From contig CALERQ010000136.1 in NCBI GenBank assembly GCA_937907305.1, positions 1 to 23,784 of the forward strand: DNA of 23,784 bases, in the 5' to 3' direction. Below the pieces are notes generated by a model. It was not told the origin of the DNA. It saw only the letters and a list, made by a program, of their open reading frames with translations, and made no database searches. The position numbers were made by a program, and so were the translations under genes. Shown piece after piece: positions 13,934 through 20,729 of this stretch (positions within the stretch are counted from its first letter, which is position 1; every line of letters begins with the position of its first letter). The stretch is from an uncultured Clostridia bacterium. Its GTDB lineage: Bacteria > Bacillota > Clostridia > Oscillospirales > Ruminococcaceae.

Positions 13934-15412
13934 TTACTTGTTCAGGTCAGGAGCCGATACAGGAGGACGGCGGAAGTGGGAGTGCTGCTCAAACGCATAA
14001 GCGATCTCGATAAGCTTCGCCTCGCTCCAGGGACGGCCGATGATCTCCATGCCGACCGGCACGCCGATGGGCGCGTTCTCATCGGGCGCAAAGCCCGCGG
14101 GAACCGCGATGGAGGGGAACCCGGTGGAGGAGCACAGTACGCCGTTGCGCTGCTGCTGGTTGGCACCGATCTTGCAGACCAGCTGCTGCTGATGGGGATA
14201 AACCATGGCATCCAGGTTCAGGTCGGCCATGATCTTCAGCACATGGGTGCGCACACCGATCTTGTTATACATCTTCTCCAGGTAGCGGGGAGAACCCACC
14301 TCGCGGGTCATGGCATCGCGCATATTGCTCTCGCTAAAGGGATGGAACAGACCCTTCTCCAGGATCTCCGCCATGCTGTGGATCTGCCAGTCCTCGGGCA
14401 GGGTGGCCAGATACCCGTCCAGGTCATGCTGGAAGTCATCCAGATGAACGGAAACCTCGCTGGTCAGCCACGGCTGGTCGATGTTATCGGTCACGGGCAC
14501 CAGGGTAGCGCCGTTCTCCTCAAAGACCTTCAGGGCATTGCGCACCACCTTGTTGGTGGATTCGTTGATCTCTTCCTTGCCAAAGAGGCTCTCCAGCACA
14601 CCGATGCGGCGGCCCTTCATGCCGTCCACATTCAGGTGATCCATGTAGCACTCCTCGTGGCCCACGCTCCAGGCCGTCTCGGCGTCATCAGGGTCATAAC
14701 CCTTGATGACATCCAGGCAGCGAACGGCATCCTCTACGGTACGGCAGATGGGACCCGCGGTATCCTGTGTCAGGGAATAAGGCACAATGCCCGCGCGGGA
14801 AACCAGGCCGATGGTGGGACGAATGCCAACCAGGCTGTTGGCGGAAGAGGGGGAACGCACGGAATTGATGGTATCAGTACCAAGGCCAATGATGCCGATA
14901 TTGCAGGCGATGGAAGCACCGGTGCCGCCGGAAGAACCGCCGGGGGTACGGGTGGGATCATAAGGATTCACCGATTGGCCCATCACCGAGCTGATGGTCT
15001 CGCCCCAGATGGCGAACTCATGCAGGTTGGTCTTGGCCAGAATGAGAGCACCTGCTTCGCGCAGCTTCTTGGTCACAAAGGCATCCTTATCCGGCACCCA
15101 GCCCTCCAGCGCGATGCTGCCGGCGGTCGTGGGCATATCGGTGGTATTAAAGTTGTCCTTCAGCATCACCGGGATACCGTGCAGCGGGCCGCACAGCGCA
15201 TGGTGCTCCTTTACATAGGCGTCAAATGCATCCGCCTCCTCCAGCGCCTTGGGGTTTACACAGATGATGGAATTGATGGCCGGACCCTCGTGGTCATAGG
15301 CCTTGATACGCGCGATATAATCCTCGCACAGCTCGCGGCAGGTCAGCGTGCCATCCAAATAGGCGGCCTGTACCTTAGCCACAGTGGTCTCCATAATGTC
15401 AAATTTGCTCAT
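13934..15412 (-). CDS. Amidase signature family hydrolase
   Basis: The product has 492 residues, normal for a single-domain amidase (PF01425). The Ser-cisSer-Lys triad is complete: Lys85 in VMLKDN, Ser161 in PGGSSGG and nucleophile Ser184. The usual GSDTGGS around the nucleophile reads GTDTINS here, so this is not GatA but a separate amidase subgroup that hydrolyses a small amide. The frame runs open far upstream through a repeat; the ATG at 15410-15412 is chosen because AAGGAG lies about 8 nt before it and MSKFDIMETTVAKVQ is a normal amidase start. There is a strong promoter upstream and a terminator downstream. Divergent neighbours are an amidohydrolase and an AtzF-C-like gene, suggesting a shared amide or ureide pathway. 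Confidence 0.92.
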   Translation of the reverse strand: MSKFDIMETTVAKVQAAYLDGTLTCRELCEDYIARIKAYDHEGPAINSIICVNPKALEEADAFDAYVKEHHALCGPLHGIPVMLKDNFNTTDMPTTAGSIALEGWVPDKDAFVTKKLREAGALILAKTNLHEFAIWGETISSVMGQSVNPYDPTRTPGGSSGGTGASIACNIGIIGLGTDTINSVRSPSSANSLVGIRPTIGLVSRAGIVPYSLTQDTAGPICRTVEDAVRCLDVIKGYDPDDAETAWSVGHEECYMDHLNVDGMKGRRIGVLESLFGKEEINESTNKVVRNALKVFEENGATLVPVTDNIDQPWLTSEVSVHLDDFQHDLDGYLATLPEDWQIHSMAEILEKGLFHPFSESNMRDAMTREVGSPRYLEKMYNKIGVRTHVLKIMADLNLDAMVYPHQQQLVCKIGANQQQRNGVLCSSTGFPSIAVPAGFAPDENAPIGVPVGMEIIGRPWSEAKLIEIAYAFEQHSHFRRPPVSAPDLNK

Positions 15413-15479
15413 GGGGCTACTCCTTCCTTTTTCCCGGGATAAGCACTTTTTTCTCCAACTTACCCATTTTGTTATACTC

Positions 15480-15508
15480 ATTATAAGCCCCCAAAATGCC
15501 TTCGTCAA
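15480..15508 (-). promoter_or_regulatory. Strong sigma-A promoter of the amidase gene
   Basis: On the minus strand TTGACG (15503-15508), exactly 17 nt, TATAAT (15480-15485). The 5' UTR is about 60 nt and contains the AAGGAG ribosome binding site. Confidence 0.85.
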
Positions 15509-15609
15509 CGGCTTTTTGCCGCCTTGTGTCCCCTCCACAAGCCGCCCGTTTCTCATTGGCCTCGCTTTGTTCCCTGCCCCTAACCCAGCCCCTGCAAGGG
15601 GCCAAATAC

Positions 15610-15693
15610 GGGCGCAGCCCAGCCGCCCTGCGGGCGGCTTTCGCGGCCTGCGGCCGCTGCGGCGGCTCCTGCGGAGCCGCCGGGGCTGCGCCC
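15610..15693. repeat. Three-hairpin GNA-triloop element, copy 5
   Basis: Arms GGGCGCAGCCC (15610-15620) and its complement (15683-15693) enclose hairpins 15621-15639 (8 bp), 15643-15657 (6 bp) and 15661-15681 (9 bp), all with loop TGC (GCA on the minus strand). CCTGCAAGGGGC at 15591-15602 is the reverse complement of the GCCCCTTGCAG tail of copy 6, now on the left, so this copy appears inverted relative to copy 6. It lies in the divergent amidase-amidohydrolase gap and is followed by C-rich runs. Confidence 0.92.
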
Positions 15694-15786
15694 CCCCCCC
15701 CTCTCTTCCCCCGTTGGCCCCCCCCCCAATATGTGGTAGAATGAACACAATAGAATAAATCAACGCTTATCAATGAGGTACACACC

Positions 15787-16629
15787 ATGACCGATTGGAA
15801 ATCTATCCCCAAAATAGACGCCCATATCCACCTGCTCCCTCCCGATGTGATCGAAAATAACCGGGGAAACGGCGACCGCTTCGTTGAGTATGGCAGCGTG
15901 GATGACTACCTGCGGCTCATGGATCAGTACCATATCGAGGCCGCATGCGTCATGCCGTTCAATGACCCCTACATGCTTTCCATGGATTTTACGGTCGGCT
16001 CCGTCCACAGTAACCTGCTCGCCATGTGCCGGCAGGCGGAAAACCGCCTCTTCTGTTTCGCGGATATTGATATCCGCAGCCCGATCGAAACGACCCTGGA
16101 ACTCCTGGAAAAGGCCCTAGAACAAAAAGAATTTCTGGGCGTAAAAATTCACCCCACCAATACCGGCTACCCCGTGGACGGTACCTACTACGACCGTGTT
16201 TTCGCGTGGGCGGAACAAAACCGGGTACCGGTCGAGATCCATTCCTATCCCAGAACCCACCTCCCGGATGATGTCTGCTCTCCCTCCCGCATCAGAAATG
16301 TTATCCGGAAATACCCCACGCTGCGGGTTTCCGTGGCACATGCCGGCGGGTTCCAATACGAGGAGCTTATCGGCCTTGGCCTGTACTTCAATATCTCCGC
16401 CGTGTTGACCGATTGGGCCGACCAATACGGCATCGAAAAAACCAACCATATCCTAAGGCAGCTGAATGTCAACCGGCTGGTATTCGCCACCGATTACCCC
16501 GATAACCGCAAGCTCGCTCCGTGCGAAATCTATGACCGGTATTGCGCAATTCTCGGCAAAATGGATTTCACCCTTGCGGAAGCGGAAAACATCTGCAAAT
16601 TCAACGCGTTAAGAATGCTCACGCTTTAA
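15787..16629 (+). CDS. Metal-dependent amidohydrolase, TIM-barrel (amidohydrolase 2 type)
   Basis: The product has 280 residues, typical of PF04909 proteins. Metal and catalytic positions are visible: HxH at His13/His15 in KIDAHIHL, GVKIHP after strand 4, EIHSYP, SVAHAGG and the late Asp in FATDYPDN. It has no signal peptide, so it is cytosolic. These enzymes hydrolyse or decarboxylate small ring or amide substrates; the exact reaction is unknown. GAGGT precedes the ATG by 6-7 nt. Base composition is a little lower in GC than its neighbours. It is 51 nt upstream of the AtzF-C-like gene on the same strand and divergent from the amidase. Confidence 0.86.
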   Translation: MTDWKSIPKIDAHIHLLPPDVIENNRGNGDRFVEYGSVDDYLRLMDQYHIEAACVMPFNDPYMLSMDFTVGSVHSNLLAMCRQAENRLFCFADIDIRSPIETTLELLEKALEQKEFLGVKIHPTNTGYPVDGTYYDRVFAWAEQNRVPVEIHSYPRTHLPDDVCSPSRIRNVIRKYPTLRVSVAHAGGFQYEELIGLGLYFNISAVLTDWADQYGIEKTNHILRQLNVNRLVFATDYPDNRKLAPCEIYDRYCAILGKMDFTLAEAENICKFNALRMLTL

Positions 16630-16680
16630 CTGTCAGTCTGAATTTCCCTCTATTATATAAGGAAGCAAAGGAGAACCACC

Positions 16681-17070
16681 ATGGATTCTGTCAAACTCGC
16701 CGTCAATGGCACCCTCATGCGGGGCCTCCCGCTGGAAAAGAATCTCCTCGATGCCGGCGCCACCTTCCTGCGGGAAGCCGCCACCGCCCCCTGCTACCGT
16801 CTGTGGAGCATCCACGATAATAACCCCGCCATGCTGCGGGTGGACCCCGCCGACCCCCATGCCGTCAGCGTCGCCGTGGAGGTATGGCAGGTCCCTGCCG
16901 CCGGGCTCGCCTCGGTACTCATGAAGGAACCCGAAGGTCTCTCGGTCGGCAAGGTCGCCCTCTCCGATGGCGAGGTCGTTCTCGGCGTCATCGGCGAACC
17001 AGAACTCGTCCGCGGCCAAAAGGAGATCTCCTCCTACGGCGGCTGGCGCAGCTACATCGCCTCGCTCTGA
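16681..17070 (+). CDS. Stand-alone allophanate hydrolase C-terminal-like domain (AtzF-C type)
   Basis: The product has 129 residues. KLAVNGTLMRGLPLEKNLLDAGATF, CYRLWSIHDNNPAMLRVDP, VSVAVEVWQVPAAGLASVL, GLSVGKVALSDGEVVLGVIGEP and QKEISSYGGWRSYI match the small C-terminal domain found fused to the amidase domain in allophanate hydrolases (AtzF/DUR1), of gamma-glutamylcyclotransferase-like fold. In AtzF this domain decarboxylates the intermediate made by the amidase domain. Here it stands alone, but an amidase gene lies 1.3 kb away. AAAGGAG lies 7-8 nt before the ATG. The family call is from memory of motifs and fairly sure; the function is inferred. Confidence 0.8.
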   Translation: MDSVKLAVNGTLMRGLPLEKNLLDAGATFLREAATAPCYRLWSIHDNNPAMLRVDPADPHAVSVAVEVWQVPAAGLASVLMKEPEGLSVGKVALSDGEVVLGVIGEPELVRGQKEISSYGGWRSYIASL

Positions 17071-17201
17071 TCCCATCCGGCGCCGCCGTTCCGCTCTTAT
17101 CGCGTCCCCACCCCCCTTTCCTTTGGTGGGATAGCAGCGCTCCCCCGCTGCGCGGCGGCGCCTGCCCCGCGGCCCCAGCCGCCCCTCATCTTCCCCTGCG
17201 C

Positions 17202-17235
17202 AAAAATCGGAGACGCCCCAGCGTCCCCGATTTTT
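17202..17235. terminator. Bidirectional terminator between convergent genes
   Basis: A stem of 14 pairs with one mismatch (AAAAATCGG-A-GACGC / GCGTC-C-CCGATTTTT) and loop CCCA gives T-runs both ways. It ends transcription from the AtzF-C-like gene and the P-type ATPase. Confidence 0.88.
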
Positions 17236-17248
17236 TATTTCCTCTTAT

Positions 17249-19351
17249 TCAGCTGTTCTTTTCTTCCTCCGGCAGCAGGCTCGTCATGCTGTGCAGGCTG
17301 ATGCCCAGCGTCGAAGCATTGTGCAGCAGCGCCGAGGTCGTCGGCGGGATCAGCCCCGCCACCCCCAGGATGATCAGCATCAGGTTAAAGCCCACGATCG
17401 TCCGGTAGTTCTGGTGGATCCGCGCCATCAGCGCCTCACTCAGCCGTCGCAGCGTCACCAGCGCAAAGAGATCCTCCGAAGCAATGGTGATATCCGCGAT
17501 CTCCCGGGCAATGGCCGCCCCGGTGCTGATGGCAATGCCCGCGTCCGCCTCCGAAAGGGCCGGGGAATCGTTCACCCCATCGCCGATCATGATAACGGTA
17601 TGGCCCTTCGCCTTCTCCGCCCGGATAAAGTTCGCCTTATCCTCGGGCAGCACCTCGGCATAGCAGGCATCCACGCCCACCAGCGCCGCCACCGCCTCGG
17701 CGGTCCGGCGGTTGTCGCCGGTCATCATGACGATCTTGTTAATGCCGCAGCCATGCAGCGCCGCCACGGCGTCCTTGGCCTCGGCCCGCAGCGGGTCATA
17801 AATGCAGATGACCGCCGCCAGCTCGCCCGCTATACACAGGTACAGCTGGGAATACTTCTCCGGCAGAGCGGCAAAGGCCGCTTCCTCCCCGGCCGACACC
17901 CGGCAGCCCTCGTCCTCAAAGACAAAGTGCGCGCTGCCAATCAGTACCTTCTTGCCCTCCACCGTACTGGAAATGCCGTGCGCCACCACATATTCCACCC
18001 GGCTGTGGTATTCCTCGTGGCTCAGTCCCTTTTCACGGGCGGCTTCCACCACGGCGTTCGCCATCGAGTGCGGATAATGCTCCTCCAGACAGGCGGCCAG
18101 CCGCAGCATCTCATCGGCGTTGTGCCCGCCAAAGGGGATGACCTCCGCCACCGTGGGGGTGGCATGGGTCAGCGTGCCGGTCTTATCAAAGACCACCGTA
18201 TCCGCCTTAGCCACCGCCTCCAGGAAGCGCCCGCCCTTGACGGAAATATGGTTGGCGCTGCTCTCCCGCATGGCGGAAAGCACCGCGATAGGAATGGCCA
18301 GCTTCAGCGCGCAGGAAAAGTCCACCATCAGCACCGCCAGCGTCTTGGTGATGTTGCGGGTCAGCAGCCAGGTGGCCGCCGTGCCGCCCAGGGTATAGGG
18401 CACCAGCCGGTCAGCCAGCCGCGCCGCCTTATCCTCGGCGGTGGATTTCAGCTTCTCCGATTCCTCTATCATCCGCACAATGCGGTCATAGCGGCCCTCG
18501 CCGCTGGCCTTTTCCACCCGGATCAGGCATTCGCCCTCCTCCGCCACCGTACCGGCATAGACAGGACTTCCCTCCCGCTTCACCACCGGCAGCGATTCCC
18601 CGGTGATGGAGGACTGGTTCACGGTCGCTTCGCCGCTCACCACCCGGCCATCCAGCGGGATCATATTCCCGGTCCGCACCACGATGCAGTCCCCGGCCTT
18701 CACCTCGGTCAGAGGCGCCAGCACCTCGGTGTCGCCCGCCTTCAGCCATACCTTGTCCACATTCAGCGCCATGGCCCCGGCCAGGTCAGCCACCGATTTC
18801 TTGTGCGTCCATTCCTCCAGGATCTCACCCAGCCGCAGCATAAACATCACCGAGCCCGCGGTGGAAAAATCTCCCCGCAGCATCGAAACACTTACGGCTG
18901 TGGCATCCAGCACTGCCACCGAGAGCTTGCCGTGCCACAGGGCCCGCAGTCCCTCCCGGATGTACTTGACCGACCGGAAAAGGGAAATGGCCGTGGTAAC
19001 AGGCACCGGCAAAAACAGCTTGGAGATCATCCTCCGCATCACCGTCCCGGCCAGCTTGTCCTCAAATTCCCGGTTCAGCACCCGCGGGGTGTGCTCCGGC
19101 ACCAGGTCCAGCGTTTCCGCCTTTTCAAAGGAGAACTCCCCCAGCGCCCCAAGCGCCCGCAGCACCGCCTCCCGCTTTCCGCGGTACAGCACCACCGCGT
19201 CCTGCGTCCGGTCGTATACCTTCACCTCGGTCACGCCCTCCACCGCGCGCAGGCTGTATTCCAGCAGATCCGCCTCCCGCAGCGTCATGCGGGCGCGGCA
19301 CAGGTGTACCCGCAGCCGCCCGCGGCTCTCATGGCGAATAATACACTTCAT
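17249..19351 (-). CDS. P1B-type heavy-metal ATPase with HMA_2-like N-terminus and SCA motif
   Basis: The product has 700 residues, with all P-type ATPase landmarks: TGES in the actuator domain, phosphorylation Asp389 in DKTGTLT, HP in EEHYPHSMA, and MTGDNRRTAEA and MIGDGVNDSPAL. The N-terminal 70 residues resemble the HMA_2 domain (RGRLRVHL...GVTEVKVYDRTQDAVV) and lack the CxxC metal site. The membrane metal motif, normally CPC, SPC or CPH, reads DFSCALKLAIP, with Cys347 followed by Ala rather than Pro. The metal is therefore uncertain: Mn, Fe or another divalent ion are possibilities. AGGAGG-like GGAGGTGAA precedes the ATG. It is preceded by the DUF6110-like gene and a hairpin. Confidence 0.93.
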   Translation of the reverse strand: MKCIIRHESRGRLRVHLCRARMTLREADLLEYSLRAVEGVTEVKVYDRTQDAVVLYRGKREAVLRALGALGEFSFEKAETLDLVPEHTPRVLNREFEDKLAGTVMRRMISKLFLPVPVTTAISLFRSVKYIREGLRALWHGKLSVAVLDATAVSVSMLRGDFSTAGSVMFMLRLGEILEEWTHKKSVADLAGAMALNVDKVWLKAGDTEVLAPLTEVKAGDCIVVRTGNMIPLDGRVVSGEATVNQSSITGESLPVVKREGSPVYAGTVAEEGECLIRVEKASGEGRYDRIVRMIEESEKLKSTAEDKAARLADRLVPYTLGGTAATWLLTRNITKTLAVLMVDFSCALKLAIPIAVLSAMRESSANHISVKGGRFLEAVAKADTVVFDKTGTLTHATPTVAEVIPFGGHNADEMLRLAACLEEHYPHSMANAVVEAAREKGLSHEEYHSRVEYVVAHGISSTVEGKKVLIGSAHFVFEDEGCRVSAGEEAAFAALPEKYSQLYLCIAGELAAVICIYDPLRAEAKDAVAALHGCGINKIVMMTGDNRRTAEAVAALVGVDACYAEVLPEDKANFIRAEKAKGHTVIMIGDGVNDSPALSEADAGIAISTGAAIAREIADITIASEDLFALVTLRRLSEALMARIHQNYRTIVGFNLMLIILGVAGLIPPTTSALLHNASTLGISLHSMTSLLPEEEKNS

Positions 19352-19384
19352 CCTTTCGGTTCACCTCCATAGGGAAAAAGAGAA

Positions 19385-19404
19385 AGCCGCCAAAACAGGC
19401 GGCT
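19385..19404 (-). terminator. Hairpin between the DUF6110-like gene and the ATPase gene
   Basis: A perfect 7-bp stem AGCCGCC / GGCGGCT with a 6-nt loop is followed on the minus strand by TTCTCTTTTT. It starts 10 nt after the small gene's stop and 18 nt before the ATPase ribosome binding site. It probably acts as a partial terminator, making the small protein more abundant than the ATPase. Confidence 0.6.
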
Positions 19405-19413
19405 CAGCGCCGG

Positions 19414-19698
19414 TCACTCGGCAGGAGTCTCCGCGGCATCCTCAGCGGTCTCAGCGGTGTCCTCCACCACTTCCTCCGCCAGCTCAGCCGCCCGGCGCTC
19501 GTTTAGCTCCTTGGCGTCCGCGTAGATGTCCTCGGCGTTCTCCCGGACAGTAGTCACGGCATCCATCACGCAGTCCTTGGCGCGCAGCGCGGCGGCTGTT
19601 ACGCCAGTGTAGACCTTCTTGGCTTCCCGGCTGCCCAGGATCTTCAGTCCGGCGGTGCCGAACAGAACACCGGCCGCAAATAATCCGATCTTCTTCAT
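19414..19698 (-). CDS. DUF6110-like small protein upstream of the metal ATPase
   Basis: The product has 94 residues. It starts with a short hydrophobic or amphipathic segment with glycines (KKIGLFAAGVLFGTAGLKIL), then SREAKKVYTGVTAAALRAKDCVMDAVTTVRENAEDIYADAKELNERR, and ends in a very acidic Ala/Glu tail. This resembles the DUF6110 family, seen next to HMA_2 proteins and P1B ATPases in Clostridia, and suggests a membrane-associated helical accessory protein. The ATG at 19696-19698 is chosen over an upstream in-frame ATG at 19743 because AGGAGG lies 7-9 nt before it. No metal-binding Cys/His cluster is present; the acidic tail could bind cations. Function unknown. Confidence 0.8.
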   Translation of the reverse strand: MKKIGLFAAGVLFGTAGLKILGSREAKKVYTGVTAAALRAKDCVMDAVTTVRENAEDIYADAKELNERRAAELAEEVVEDTAETAEDAAETPAE

Positions 19699-19757
19699 AA
19701 TTCTATTCCTCCTGTCAGTCGGCACGGCGGCAGCTTCCGCCATGCGTTTCTGTGATT

Positions 19758-20030
19758 ACCTTCGTTTGACAAGAGCACATACGGTTTTTGCGGGCATAAA
19801 TGCCCCCCGACATTGCGCGTCGCGTTGACAGGCGCCAGCCTGCCTGCCGCTCCGCGCTTCCTCTGGCGCCGTTTCTCCCGCGCAAAAACTCCGCAGGACT
19901 TTTCGGCGAGAGAAAACCGGATGATGACAAGGAAGAGGACGCCGGCATACTGGCGTATGTCAAGGACGATGACGCAGTCAGCACCGATTTTCGCTGCCGA
20001 AAAGCGTGTGTGTCCTTGTCAAGCGAAGGT
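19758..20030. repeat. 273-bp segment bounded by 31-bp imperfect inverted repeats: MITE-like element or structured leader RNA
   Basis: The left end ACCTTCGTTTGACAAG... (19758-19788) and the reverse complement of the right end (20030-20000) match at 26 of 31 positions, sharing ACCTTCG, TTGACAAG, CACA, ACG and TTTT. Inside, two further pairings are visible on the minus strand: TGACAAGGAC with GTCCTTGACA (one mismatch) and GGCGCCAG with CTGGCGCC. No transposase and no convincing gene lies inside, and I see no clear target-site duplication. It sits in the leader of the DUF6110-like/ATPase locus, so it could be an insertion or a regulatory RNA closed by a long terminal stem. Confidence 0.7.
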
Positions 20031-20046
20031 GTTTTTTCACACCCCA

Positions 20047-20075
20047 TATTTATCATAAAGAACACCGAAATGCAA
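20047..20075 (-). promoter_or_regulatory. Candidate promoter of the DUF6110-like/ATPase locus
   Basis: On the minus strand TTGCAT (20070-20075), 17 nt, TAAATA (20047-20052), just outside the inverted-repeat segment. If used, it would give a leader of about 340 nt containing that whole segment. Both boxes are imperfect. Confidence 0.35.
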
Positions 20076-20194
20076 GTGCTTTTCCCACGAAAAATCCCGT
20101 TTTTTCGCAGAAAATCCTTCTTTTTACCCGCCCCATTTTGTGCTGTTTTTCCGCCCTACAAGATATAGTGGCACAGTGTCATTTTTAGCCACAA

Positions 20195-20674
20195 CTAATT
20201 TCCTGTTTGATTCGCTAAATTGCCATAATGTAAGATCTGGCACGGGTTCCATTCATCCCAAAGATTCGGAAACACCTCCAGCTCCTTAAACCCTAAACTC
20301 CGGTAAAAACGGTTGGTGTTATCATATTCTTTGCAGCGCCCCATCTGCACCGTTTTTACCTGCAAAAAAGAATATCCGCTTTGGGCCGCATACTTCCTCG
20401 CTGCCGCGAAAAGCGCCCGGCCACTGCCCCGGCGGTGGTGCCTTCGGTCCACTCCCATCACCGCCAGCTCCATAGTATCCCGCCCAGTCTCCTTCAGGCA
20501 AAGAAAGCCGACCGGCTTTCCCTGTTCCATCGCGGCAAAGCAGGGTTGTTCGGCGCTTTGGGCAATATATTCCTCCCGCGCCTCGGCTATGCCAAACCAC
20601 TCCGGCAGCCCCTCCAAAATTCTCCGTACCACCCTTTGCTTTTCCTCCGGCACTGTGATCTCCCGAATCTCCAT
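20195..20674 (-). CDS. GNAT family N-acetyltransferase
   Basis: The product has 159 residues. The acetyl-CoA loop HHRRGSGRALFAAARKYA (about 79-96) follows a beta strand TMELAVMGVDRRH, and FLCLKETGRD and NTNRFYRSLGFKELEVFPNLWDEWNPCQIL complete a standard GNAT fold. The Trp- and Tyr-rich ends resemble generic small-molecule acetyltransferases of Firmicutes; no substrate can be named. GGGGAGGA lies 5-6 nt before the ATG. It follows the binding-protein gene by 55 nt, with a terminator between them, so read-through or a separate promoter would be needed. Confidence 0.88.
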   Translation of the reverse strand: MEIREITVPEEKQRVVRRILEGLPEWFGIAEAREEYIAQSAEQPCFAAMEQGKPVGFLCLKETGRDTMELAVMGVDRRHHRRGSGRALFAAARKYAAQSGYSFLQVKTVQMGRCKEYDNTNRFYRSLGFKELEVFPNLWDEWNPCQILHYGNLANQTGN

Positions 20675-20690
20675 ATTGTCCTCCCCTCAT

Positions 20691-20724
20691 CAAAACAACC
20701 GGCACAGTTCCCCATGCCGGCCGT
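20691..20724 (-). terminator. Terminator after the substrate-binding lipoprotein gene
   Basis: On the minus strand ACGGCCGGCA pairs with TGCCGGTTGT (two G-U wobbles, 10-nt loop) and is followed by TTTTG. It starts 6 nt after the stop codon. Confidence 0.65.
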
Positions 20725-20729
20725 TATCT

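Noticed and set aside
13976..15442. 488-codon plus-strand frame opposite the amidase
   Set aside because: It is complementary to the complete amidase with its triad, promoter and terminator. It has no ribosome binding site and no motif.
15413..15763. N-terminal extension of the amidase
   Set aside because: It reads through a TTGACG-17-TATAAT promoter and repeat copy 5, and the extra sequence is low-complexity Arg/Gly.
17095..17190. GC-rich stretch after the AtzF-C-like gene as an eighth three-hairpin element
   Set aside because: It contains short GC palindromes but no outer arms and no set of three triloop hairpins. At most it is a decayed remnant.
17291..19372. 693-codon plus-strand frame opposite the P-type ATPase
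   Set aside because: The minus strand encodes an unmistakable ATPase with every catalytic motif. The opposite frame is His/Arg/Gln-rich with no domain.
19800..20168. 122-codon plus-strand frame inside the inverted-repeat segment
   Set aside because: It has no ribosome binding site, a start inside the left terminal repeat and no recognisable domain. The internal pairings fit a repeat or RNA better.
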